A stretch of 64,000 nt of DNA. Origin: Frateuria_A sp051900415 (GTDB lineage: Bacteria > Pseudomonadota > Gammaproteobacteria > Xanthomonadales > Rhodanobacteraceae). The first letter of the stretch is position 1; every line of letters begins with the position of its first letter. Position numbers and translations under genes: made by a program. Under the pieces are notes generated by a model that saw nothing but the letters and a program-made list of their open reading frames with translations, was not told the origin of the DNA and did not search any database. Of the stretch, positions 16,347 through 23,547 are shown in pieces. The stretch is taken from NCBI RefSeq assembly GCF_051900415.1, contig NZ_JBHZGL010000005.1, positions 1 through 64,000 of the forward strand, given 5' to 3'.

Positions 16347-16784
16347 ATGGCGATCTGGAAGCAGGCACCCGACCTCGAGCGCATCAATGCGTGGAGCGAC
16401 AACACGCTGATGCAGGTGCTCGGCATCCGCTTCACGGCGATCGGCGAGGACTGGCTCGCCGGCACCATGCCGGTGGATGCGCGCACGCACCAGCCGTTCG
16501 GGCTGCTGCACGGCGGCGCCTCGGTGGCGCTGGCCGAAACGCTGGGCAGCACCGGCGCGCTGCTGACGCTCGACCCGGAGCAGGAGGTGGCGGTCGGGCT
16601 GGACATCAACGCCAACCACGTGCGCGGCGTGCGCTCGGGCGTGGTCACCGGGACGGCGAAAGCGCTGCACCTGGGCCGCTCGACCCAGGTGTGGGAGATC
16701 CGCATCGAGAACGAGGAAGGCGCGCTGGTGTGCATCTCGCGGTTGACCATGGCGGTGGTGCCGCGGCGGGCGGTGGTGCGGTGA
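16347..16784 (+). CDS. PaaI/YdiI-type hotdog thioesterase
   Basis: A 145-residue hotdog-fold protein. The sequence HGGASVALAETLGS (about 52-65) contains the catalytic-helix Glu and HGG motif of the 4-hydroxybenzoyl-CoA thioesterase type II (MenI/YdiI) group. It hydrolyses aromatic or short acyl-CoAs; menaquinone genes are not in view, so DHNA-CoA specificity cannot be claimed. ATG 16347 gives a length typical of the family. The 68-base gap to the divergent reductase contains the promoters of both. Confidence 0.86.
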   Translation: MAIWKQAPDLERINAWSDNTLMQVLGIRFTAIGEDWLAGTMPVDARTHQPFGLLHGGASVALAETLGSTGALLTLDPEQEVAVGLDINANHVRGVRSGVVTGTAKALHLGRSTQVWEIRIENEEGALVCISRLTMAVVPRRAVVR

Positions 16785-16812
16785 GCTACGGGTCGGAGCG
16801 CGCGTTCACTGC

Positions 16813-16865
16813 TCCCTCTCCCCCAGCCTTTTTCGAAGATGGGGGAAAGGGTTGGGGTGAGGAGT
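16813..16865. repeat. Diverged type-1 repeat
   Basis: CTCCCTCTCCCCCAGCC ... GGGGGAAAGGGTTGGGGTGAGG with an insertion of TTTTTCGAAGA in the centre. It lies 29 bases after the thioesterase stop codon. Confidence 0.65.
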
Positions 16866-16930
16866 CGCTCTTGCGAAAGAGCGCCGCAAGTACCTCCCCT
16901 TTTCTCCCACGCTACGAACAACCCTTTCCA

Positions 16931-16995
16931 CGAGCCCCGGCCCCTCCCCCCAGCCCTCTCCCCCGGCCCTTATCAAAGAAGGGGAGAGGGAGCTA
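16931..16995. repeat. Diverged type-1 repeat supplying the srkA ribosome-binding site
   Basis: CGAGCCCCGGCCCCTCCCCCCAG flank, then CCCTCTCCCCC / GGGGAGAGGG arms with a TTATCAAAGAA centre. The right arm GGGGAGAGGGAGC ends about 6 bases before the srkA ATG and would act as its Shine-Dalgarno. Confidence 0.6.
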
Positions 16996-17000
16996 GAAGC

Positions 17001-17945
17001 ATGAGCGCCGCCCCCTACGCCAACCTCACCCCCGACCTCGTCCTCGACGCCGTCGGCGCCTGCGGCCTGTGGCCGGATGGCCGCCTGCTCGCGCTCAACA
17101 GCTACGAGAACCGCGTCTGGCAGGTCGGCATCGAGGATGCGACGCCCGTGATCGCCAAGTTCTACCGGCCCGGGCGCTGGAGCGACGAAGCCATCGCCGA
17201 GGAACACGCCTTTGCGCTGGAATTGGCCGCGGACGAACTGCCGATGGTCGCGCCGCTGGTGTTCGACGGCCGCACCCTGCTCGACCACGCCGGCTACCGC
17301 TACGCGCTCTACCCGCGCCGGGGCGGGCGCGCGCCCTCGCTGGAATCGGCCGAGCAACTGGAGTGGCTGGGGCGCCTGATCGCGCGCCTGCATGCGGTCG
17401 GTTCGCGCTCGCCGTTCCGCCACCGCGAGCGTATCGACCGGAGCACGCTGGTCGAGCGTCCTGCGCAGGCGGTGCTGGCCTCGTCGCTGCTGCCGCCGCA
17501 CCTGGCCGAGGCCTACCGCACCGCCGTGCAACGGCTGGACCAGGCGGTGGCCGCACGACGGGAGGCGGTCGGTCCCGTGCGCCAGCTGCGGCTGCACGGC
17601 GACTGCCATCCGGGCAACCTGCTGTGGACCGATGCCGGCCCGCACTTCGTCGACCTGGACGACGCACGCAGCGGCCCTGCAGTGCAGGATCTGTGGATGC
17701 TCGCGCACGACGACGCGGCGATGGACGCGCTGCTGGCGGGCTATACGTCCATGCGCGACTTCGACCACGCCGAGCTCGCGCTCATCCCCGCCCTGCGCGC
17801 CATGCGCCAGGTCCACCATGCCGGCTGGATCGCCCAGCGCTGGGCCGACCCGGCGTTCCCCGCCGCGTTCCCGTTCGCCGCCGAACCGCGCTGGTGGGAG
17901 CAGCATGTCGCCGACCTGCACGAACTGGCCGACACGCTGGACTGA
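17001..17945 (+). CDS. srkA: Stress response Ser/Thr kinase A (RdoA/YihE)
   Basis: A 314-residue aminoglycoside-phosphotransferase-fold kinase, matching SrkA. N-lobe features are NSYENRVWQVG and the Lys in VIAKFYRPGRW; the catalytic loop is HGDCHPGNLLW and the metal-binding motif DLDDAR. SrkA limits death after envelope or oxidative stress in E. coli. It is usually followed by dsbA there, but here a small membrane protein follows 68 bases downstream. The chosen ATG is the only one consistent with the family N-terminus and is preceded by a purine-rich repeat arm. Confidence 0.9.
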   Translation: MSAAPYANLTPDLVLDAVGACGLWPDGRLLALNSYENRVWQVGIEDATPVIAKFYRPGRWSDEAIAEEHAFALELAADELPMVAPLVFDGRTLLDHAGYRYALYPRRGGRAPSLESAEQLEWLGRLIARLHAVGSRSPFRHRERIDRSTLVERPAQAVLASSLLPPHLAEAYRTAVQRLDQAVAARREAVGPVRQLRLHGDCHPGNLLWTDAGPHFVDLDDARSGPAVQDLWMLAHDDAAMDALLAGYTSMRDFDHAELALIPALRAMRQVHHAGWIAQRWADPAFPAAFPFAAEPRWWEQHVADLHELADTLD

Positions 17946-18013
17946 AGTCGCACACGCGGCGCCGCAAACGCGGCACACTCCGCGCTTTCGTCCACGTGCC
18001 CGGAACCTCTTGC

Positions 18014-18448
18014 ATGCGCAGTTTTCTCTTCCGCCTGATCGGCATCCTCGAAATCGCCGGTGGCCTGTACGGCGCCGCGGGCGCACTGCGCCGGCTGCTG
18101 GTAATGGGCTCGACCTACGACATGTTGCATGCGCTGTTGGCGCTGATCGCCTTCGGTTTCGTGCTGCTGGCGGGCGTGTGGCTGGTCGAGGGGAGCGATC
18201 GCGGCGTGGCGTTCTCGCGCGTGGCGCAGCTGCTGCAGTTGCCGCTGCTCGCCACGCCGGTGTTCAGCTATGCGTTGCACGCGGGAGCCTTCCTCAACAT
18301 CCACACCACCTTCCACCTGGCGCGGCCGTGGCTGGACTGGAACTTCGGCACGCAGGGTTTCGTGCTGGCGGTGGCCGGGCCGTCGGTGTCGCGGATTGGC
18401 GTGAACCTGCTGGCGGTGGTGTCCTGGTTGATCCTCAAGCTGCGCTAA
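18014..18448 (+). CDS. Small inner-membrane protein, unknown function
   Basis: A 144-residue protein with about four hydrophobic segments (near 5-25, 37-58, 72-92 and 112-140). It begins MRSFLFRLIG and has no recognisable enzymatic motif. I cannot assign a family. It follows srkA in the same direction; co-transcription is possible. A BIME-type repeat begins 7 bases after its stop codon. Confidence 0.65.
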   Translation: MRSFLFRLIGILEIAGGLYGAAGALRRLLVMGSTYDMLHALLALIAFGFVLLAGVWLVEGSDRGVAFSRVAQLLQLPLLATPVFSYALHAGAFLNIHTTFHLARPWLDWNFGTQGFVLAVAGPSVSRIGVNLLAVVSWLILKLR

Positions 18449-18455
18449 CCGGATT

Positions 18456-18538
18456 GTAGGAGCGCCCTTGGGCGCGACCGCCATGTCCGTCGGCAACGCA
18501 AACCCCCGCATGGCGGTCGCGCCCAAGGGCGCTCCTAC
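18456..18538. repeat. REP/BIME-type inverted repeat (GTAGGAGCGC family)
   Basis: GTAGGAGCGCCCTTGGGCGC at the left is mirrored by GCGCCCAAGGGCGCTCCTAC at the right, with GCGACCGCCAT / ATGGCGGTCGC arms. It separates the small membrane protein from rlmI and can fold into a long stem-loop. Confidence 0.85.
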
Positions 18539-18572
18539 AGGTGTCGAGGGCGGCGCCGGGTATCATGGCGGG

Positions 18573-19760
18573 ATGAACACCCCTTCCCCGCAAGATCCCG
18601 CCGCGCAACCTCGCATCCGCCTCAAATCCGACCGCGCGCCAGGCCACCCGTGGGTGTGGTCGGCGCAGGTGTACAAGCCCGAGCAGCGGCTGCCGCCGGG
18701 CAGCGTGGTCGAGGTGGTGGACAGCAAGGACCGTTTCGTCGGCCGCGCCTTCTGGAACGGCCACGCCCGCATCGCGCTGCGCCTGCTCACCAGCGATCCG
18801 TCCGAAGCGATCGACGCGGACTGGATCGCCGCACGCATCGCGCGCGCCGTGCAACTGCGCCGCGAACTTTTGCACCTGGACCACGCCAGCGACGCCTGGC
18901 GCGTCGTGCACAGCGAGGGCGACGGCCTGTCCGGCCTGGTGGTCGACCGCTACGCCGACATCCTGGTGATCGAGTACTTCGCCGCCGGCATGTGGAAGTT
19001 CCGCGAGGCGATCCACACCGCCCTGCTCGAACACTTCCCCGGTGCGCGGCTGTACTGGTTTGCCGAGAGCCACGTGCAGAAGCAGGAATCGTTCGACTGC
19101 CGCAGCCCTGAGCCGCCGGCGCCGGTCGAGGTCCACGAGCACGGGCTGGCCTTCCACGCGGCGCCGGGGCTGGGGCACAAGACCGGCTTCTTCGCCGACC
19201 AGCGCGAGAACCGCCGCCGCTTCGCCGAGTTCGCGCGCGGCCGGCGCGTGCTCGACCTGTGCTGCAACTCCGGCGGCTTCGCCGTGCACGCGATGGCCGC
19301 CGGCGCGCGCGAGGCGGTCGGCGTGGACATGGATGCGGGCATCCTGGAGATCGCGCGCGCCAATGCCGCGGCGAACGACTTGGCGATCGACTTCCAGCAG
19401 GCGGACATCTTCGAGTGGCTGCGCGAGGCCGCCGCGCGTGGCGAGCAATACGACGCGGTGATCCTCGATCCGGCCAAACTCACGCGCGATCGCAACAAGG
19501 TGTTCGACGCGCTGAAGAAGTACTTCGCCATGAACCGCCTGGCGCTGGACGTGATCCCGCCCGGCGGCCTGCTGCTGACCTGCTCGTGCACCGGCCTGGT
19601 GGCCGAGGCGGACTTCCTGGAGATGCTGCGCCGCGTGGCACTCAATGCCGGCCGCGAGATCCAGGTGCTGCAGGTCGCCGGCGCCGGCGCCGACCATCCG
19701 GTGCGAGCCGACGTGCCGGAGGGGCGCTATCTCAAGGCAGTGTTCTGCCGGGTCGAGTGA
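18573..19760 (+). CDS. rlmI: 23S rRNA (cytosine-1962-C5)-methyltransferase, RlmI family
   Basis: A 395-residue class I SAM methyltransferase. An N-terminal PUA-like domain (about 10-90, with GHPWVWSAQV) precedes an EEHEE-type domain and the Rossmann domain. The latter has VLDLCCNSGGFAVHA (SAM site), VGVDMD, the DPAKLTRD motif and the catalytic CSCTG near 336. RlmI methylates C1962 of 23S rRNA. The length matches E. coli RlmI (396 residues). It stands alone between two repeat regions. Confidence 0.9.
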   Translation: MNTPSPQDPAAQPRIRLKSDRAPGHPWVWSAQVYKPEQRLPPGSVVEVVDSKDRFVGRAFWNGHARIALRLLTSDPSEAIDADWIAARIARAVQLRRELLHLDHASDAWRVVHSEGDGLSGLVVDRYADILVIEYFAAGMWKFREAIHTALLEHFPGARLYWFAESHVQKQESFDCRSPEPPAPVEVHEHGLAFHAAPGLGHKTGFFADQRENRRRFAEFARGRRVLDLCCNSGGFAVHAMAAGAREAVGVDMDAGILEIARANAAANDLAIDFQQADIFEWLREAAARGEQYDAVILDPAKLTRDRNKVFDALKKYFAMNRLALDVIPPGGLLLTCSCTGLVAEADFLEMLRRVALNAGREIQVLQVAGAGADHPVRADVPEGRYLKAVFCRVE

Positions 19761-19768
19761 TCCCCGCT

Positions 19769-19830
19769 GGGTGGGCTTCAGCCCACCGCTGCTCCGCCGC
19801 AGATCCGATGGCGGGCTGAAGCCCATCCTA
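19769..19830. repeat. Palindromic repeat (GGGTGGGCTTCAGCCC family)
   Basis: GGGTGGGCTTCAGCCCACC and GGCGGGCTGAAGCCCATCC arms in inverted orientation, separated by a conserved centre ending ATCCGATGG. It starts 8 bases after the rlmI stop codon. A sister copy is at 19920-19982. Confidence 0.8.
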
Positions 19831-19919
19831 CGGGCTCCAGCCTTGCGATCCGGCGAAGCCGCCACGCATGTCTTTCGAGCACCTATGCATGCCGCTCGCG
19901 GAACGCCGGTCCGCGGCAA

Positions 19920-19982
19920 GTAGGGTGGGCTTCAGCCCGCTGTTTCGGCGCACATCCGATGGTGGGCTGAAGCCCACCCTAC
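19920..19982. repeat. Palindromic repeat (GGGTGGGCTTCAGCCC family), downstream of pgaD
   Basis: GTAGGGTGGGCTTCAGCCC and GGGCTGAAGCCCACCCTAC are perfectly complementary over 19 bases, with the centre shared with 19769-19830. It ends 5 bases before the pgaD stop codon on the other strand and probably forms the 3' structure of the pga transcript. Confidence 0.85.
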
Positions 19983-19987
19983 GAAAC

Positions 19988-20455
19988 CTAGGCCGGCTCG
20001 GGTTCGCGATCCGGCGAGCGGCGTACCACCGGTCGCGCATGTTTGTCGAACACCAGCGTGCTGTGCTGCTGGCTGCGCAGGGCCTGGGCCTCGCGCGGGT
20101 CGACGTCCATCGCCATCGCTTCCTCGACGAGCGTCACGGCGGCGGGCCCCTGCCGGCGGCGGGTCCTGTGCGCGAAGCGGGCCTGGTTGTAGTAGGCCCA
20201 GCTGGCGAATACCACGGCGCTGACCAATGCATAGCCGAGGATCGTCAGCAGATCGGTCGTCTGGTTCGCGTAGGCCTCGGCCGACAACTCGATCCATGCC
20301 GTGCGCACGCCGGCCAGCCAGGCGACCAGCGTGATCACCGGCAGCCACAGGTAGAACCACAGCATCCACGCCACGAGCGTGACCAGCGAGGACAGCGCGC
20401 GCTGTGTCGGCGTGCGGCGGCGCTCGTTCTGGATCAGGAAACCTTCGGCTTTCAT
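19988..20455 (-). CDS. pgaD: Poly-GlcNAc synthesis accessory protein PgaD
   Basis: A 155-residue protein with two transmembrane helices (about 24-48 and 70-90) and a polar C-terminus, as expected for PgaD. It is encoded last in the pgaABCD operon and overlaps pgaC by 4 bases (ATGA). In E. coli, PgaD and PgaC together bind cyclic di-GMP and form the active polymerase. The sequence is only weakly conserved, so the call rests mainly on topology and position. Confidence 0.85.
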   Translation of the reverse strand: MKAEGFLIQNERRRTPTQRALSSLVTLVAWMLWFYLWLPVITLVAWLAGVRTAWIELSAEAYANQTTDLLTILGYALVSAVVFASWAYYNQARFAHRTRRRQGPAAVTLVEEAMAMDVDPREAQALRSQQHSTLVFDKHARPVVRRSPDREPEPA

Positions 20456-21708
20456 CGCAGCCCCCGGTCCGGGCTGACCCATACCGCGCGTACGCCGCGG
20501 CGCTTGAGCAGCGCCTTGGGAAACGCCACGACGGTAGTCAGCGTGTTGATCATCCAGTAGGCGATCGGGTACCAGATCATCCAGTAATAGTTGCGTCCGA
20601 TGCGTGTCTCGTAGCGCCGGTCGATGACCAGGCTGAGCATGAATTGGGTGAGGCAGGTCAGGCCGAGGATGACGCCGTGCCAGCGCGGCAGCAGGCTGGG
20701 CACCGCCAGTTCCGGCGGCAGCGCAACGAACTTGCCGACCGCCCACAGCGCGACCACCACCAGCATCAGGTAGGCCCACACCAGGCTGAGCAGGTATTCC
20801 AGCGCCACCGGCCACATGCGCCGGCGGCGCCAGTTGAACAGGCCGCTGGCGTAGCGCAGCAACACCTCGCTGCCGCCCTGCGCCCAGCGCAGGCGCTGGC
20901 GCCACAGGCCATGCACGGTTTCGGGGGTGAGCAGCCAGCACAGCGCGTTGGGCTCGTAGCGCACGTCCCAGTGGCGCATCTGCAGGCGCCAGCTGACGTC
21001 GATGTCCTCGGTGACCATGTCGACGTTCCAGTAGCCGACATCCAGCAGCGCGCGCTTGCGGAACGCGGCGATCACGCCCGACACGGTGAAGATGCGCCCG
21101 TACACGCGCTGGGCGCGCTTGATCAGGCCGATGATCGAGGAAAACTCGCCGACCTGCAGCTTCCCAAGCAGCGTCGAGCGGTTGCGGATACGCGGATTGC
21201 CGGTGACCGCACCCACGCGCGAGCTGTCCAGCAGGTGGCGCATCATCCAGTGCGCGGCGTGTTCGTCCAGCAGGGTGTCGCCGTCGATGCACACCAGGAA
21301 CTCATGGCGTGCCGCAAGCGCCGCCATGCGCAGCCCCATCGCCTTGCCCTGGTTGGCGGCGAAGTGGATCACGCGCAGCTGCGGCACTTCCTTCGCCAGC
21401 GCGTCCAGTTGCGCGCCGGTGTCGTCGGTGGAACCGTCGTTGACAGCGATGATCTCGAATTCCGGCCAGCGCTGGCGCGCCAGCTGCTCGATCGTCTCGC
21501 GGATGTGCGTGCCCTCGTTGTGGCAGGGCACCAGGATGCTGATCGGCGGCTGCTCGGGCAGCGGCTGGAGTTCGGTGCGCGGCGGCTGCCGGCGCTCCCA
21601 ACGCAGGAAGTAGAGGATGCTGCCGCTCATCCACAGCATCGACATCACCAGCGGGTAGTAGAAGGCGAAGTCGAGCAGCACCGAGAGGGCGTGGTTCGTC
21701 GTTTCCAC
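20452..21708 (-). CDS. pgaC: Poly-beta-1,6-N-acetylglucosamine synthase PgaC
   Basis: A 418-residue family-2 glycosyltransferase in the inner membrane. There is an N-terminal membrane segment, then a GT-A domain with ILVPCHNEG, the VNDGSTDDT donor-site motif, CIDGDTLLD (DxD), TEDIDVSWR (catalytic TED) and QRLRWAQGG (QxxRW), and several C-terminal membrane helices. It polymerises UDP-GlcNAc into PNAG. Start GTG 21708 has an AGGGGG Shine-Dalgarno inside the end of pgaB; no ATG fits the N-terminal membrane segment. Confidence 0.94.
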   Translation of the reverse strand: METTNHALSVLLDFAFYYPLVMSMLWMSGSILYFLRWERRQPPRTELQPLPEQPPISILVPCHNEGTHIRETIEQLARQRWPEFEIIAVNDGSTDDTGAQLDALAKEVPQLRVIHFAANQGKAMGLRMAALAARHEFLVCIDGDTLLDEHAAHWMMRHLLDSSRVGAVTGNPRIRNRSTLLGKLQVGEFSSIIGLIKRAQRVYGRIFTVSGVIAAFRKRALLDVGYWNVDMVTEDIDVSWRLQMRHWDVRYEPNALCWLLTPETVHGLWRQRLRWAQGGSEVLLRYASGLFNWRRRRMWPVALEYLLSLVWAYLMLVVVALWAVGKFVALPPELAVPSLLPRWHGVILGLTCLTQFMLSLVIDRRYETRIGRNYYWMIWYPIAYWMINTLTTVVAFPKALLKRRGVRAVWVSPDRGLR

Positions 21709-21710
21709 GA

Positions 21711-23546
21711 TCAGCGCCCCCTGTACGGATAGGTGGCCGAGGAGATGCCCGGGCGGATGCGCTCGAGCTTGGGATGATCGGCCGGGAAGTCGTCCGGGTA
21801 ATAGCCCAGATGCAGCGCACCCTGGACCTGCAGCAGGCGCATGCGGTCGAGCACCGTCGCGGTATCGATCGGTTGGCGGGTGCGCCAATCTCGGGTAGCC
21901 AGCTCGAACACCGTCTTCTCGCGCGCGCCCGGTACCGCGGCGACCGCTGTGGCGAGGCGTTCGAACCATGCCTTGCGGGGCCTGACGTGATCCAGTTGCG
22001 GCATCGCCATCAGCCCCACCTCGTCATAGCCGGCCACGAACGCGGGCAGCGACTGCGCAAACCACGACTCGGTCTTGCCGTCGAGCACGGGTGCGGCGAA
22101 CAGATTGCGCGCGGTGCGCAGCTGTGGCCGCCAGCGGCGTGCGCGTTCGACCAGCTCGTGGGTGTAATCAATCAGCCATGCGGTGCGCGCGGGGCCGGGT
22201 GGCGGCGCATCGTGCAGGCGGTCGGTGTCGCGCAACAGTGCGTCGTCGGAGAACAGCAGGCCGGCGAAGGCAGCATGGCTGGCAAGATCCTCGTAAAGGT
22301 CACCGACCCACGCGCGCACGGCCGGTTGCGAGGGGTCCAGCCGTGCCACGTCCCTGCCCCTGCCGGCCAGCACCCATGCCGCCACCGGATCGTTCGCGCG
22401 CGGGCGGAACGCCAATGAGGGCATCCAGGCGTAGACCTGCACGCCGGCGCGGGTCCTGAGCTGCCAAGCCACGCGCGCGAACAGGTCCGCGCGCATGGGC
22501 AGGTGGCGGTTGGGGAAATACAGCGCATCGGCTACGCCGTCGCCATTGGGATCGGCGTAGGCCTGCAACCAGACCTGGTCGACGTCCATGCGCTTGATGC
22601 GGTCGAGCAGTTTGGAAAGATTGCGCTCGCGCTGAGCGGGGTCGGGGTCGTAGACATAGTCGAGGTCGACCTGCACCACGCGGCGCGGCTCGACCGGATG
22701 GGCCGGCAGCAGCTGCCAGGCCAGGTCGACCACGCCCGGATCGCCGCCCATCAACAAGCGATCCAGCGTGTGGTCGCGCGCAGGATCGGGCACGGCGTTG
22801 CCCAGTGTCAGCGACATTTCCATGCCCAGGGCCGCGGCCATCTCGCGTCCCGGCCGGTTGAACGCGCCGTAGGGCCAGACGATCGCCTGTGGCGCCACGC
22901 CGGTGTGCTCGCGGATTGCCGCCACGCTGCGCGTGAGGTCACTGGTGATGCGCTCGCGCCAGGCCGCTTCGGTTTCGTAGCTGCCGCTGGCCGGGTCGTA
23001 GCGGCGCGTCACCGCTGCGGGCAGCAGGTTGCCCTGCGGGTTGCCGAGAATGCCCTCGTGCAGCGCGTCCGTGTGCGAGGCGATCTCGACCAGCCCCGAG
23101 CGCTGCATCTGCCGCACCTGCGCCCAGGTAACGAAACAGGCGGCATCGCAGTCGCGGCCGTTGTAGTCCAGGCGGTCACCGGGCGCGGTCTCGATCCAGC
23201 CGGTCACCAGCGCCAGCAGCGCGGGATAGTGGTAGGCCTGAAGCAGCGGGTAGACGCGCGTGTAGAAGCTTTCCAGACCGTCGTCGAAGGTGAGCAGGAA
23301 GGCCTTGTCCGGCAGTGCGGGACCGCCCTGCCCGGCGGCGCGCACCTGTGCCGCGCTGACCGCGGTCCAGCCGTTGGCGTGCAGGTACTCCAGGTGACCG
23401 ACCAGGTGGTCGAGGCTGGTCGCGTCCGGATCGGTGGTCGGCCCCTGCGCGGGGTCGTGGATGTCGTGGTAGCTCAGGATCACCAGCCGGCCGGCATGCG
23501 CGGGTACGGCCAGCAGGAACAGCAGGGCGAGGATCAGGTAACGCAT
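21711..23546 (-). CDS. pgaB: Poly-beta-1,6-GlcNAc N-deacetylase PgaB
   Basis: A 611-residue periplasmic protein. A signal peptide ends near AVPAHA-GR (residue 18-19). The NodB-type deacetylase domain shows FDDG (87-90) and the metal-binding SHTDALH (157-163). The C-terminal glycoside-hydrolase-like domain (about 290-600) includes VDLDYVYD and YADPNGDG. PgaB partly deacetylates PNAG so that it can be exported. E. coli PgaB is a lipoprotein, but no lipobox Cys is seen here, so this one may be soluble periplasmic. It starts one base after the pgaA stop. Confidence 0.94.
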   Translation of the reverse strand: MRYLILALLFLLAVPAHAGRLVILSYHDIHDPAQGPTTDPDATSLDHLVGHLEYLHANGWTAVSAAQVRAAGQGGPALPDKAFLLTFDDGLESFYTRVYPLLQAYHYPALLALVTGWIETAPGDRLDYNGRDCDAACFVTWAQVRQMQRSGLVEIASHTDALHEGILGNPQGNLLPAAVTRRYDPASGSYETEAAWRERITSDLTRSVAAIREHTGVAPQAIVWPYGAFNRPGREMAAALGMEMSLTLGNAVPDPARDHTLDRLLMGGDPGVVDLAWQLLPAHPVEPRRVVQVDLDYVYDPDPAQRERNLSKLLDRIKRMDVDQVWLQAYADPNGDGVADALYFPNRHLPMRADLFARVAWQLRTRAGVQVYAWMPSLAFRPRANDPVAAWVLAGRGRDVARLDPSQPAVRAWVGDLYEDLASHAAFAGLLFSDDALLRDTDRLHDAPPPGPARTAWLIDYTHELVERARRWRPQLRTARNLFAAPVLDGKTESWFAQSLPAFVAGYDEVGLMAMPQLDHVRPRKAWFERLATAVAAVPGAREKTVFELATRDWRTRQPIDTATVLDRMRLLQVQGALHLGYYPDDFPADHPKLERIRPGISSATYPYRGR

Positions 23547-23547
23547 G

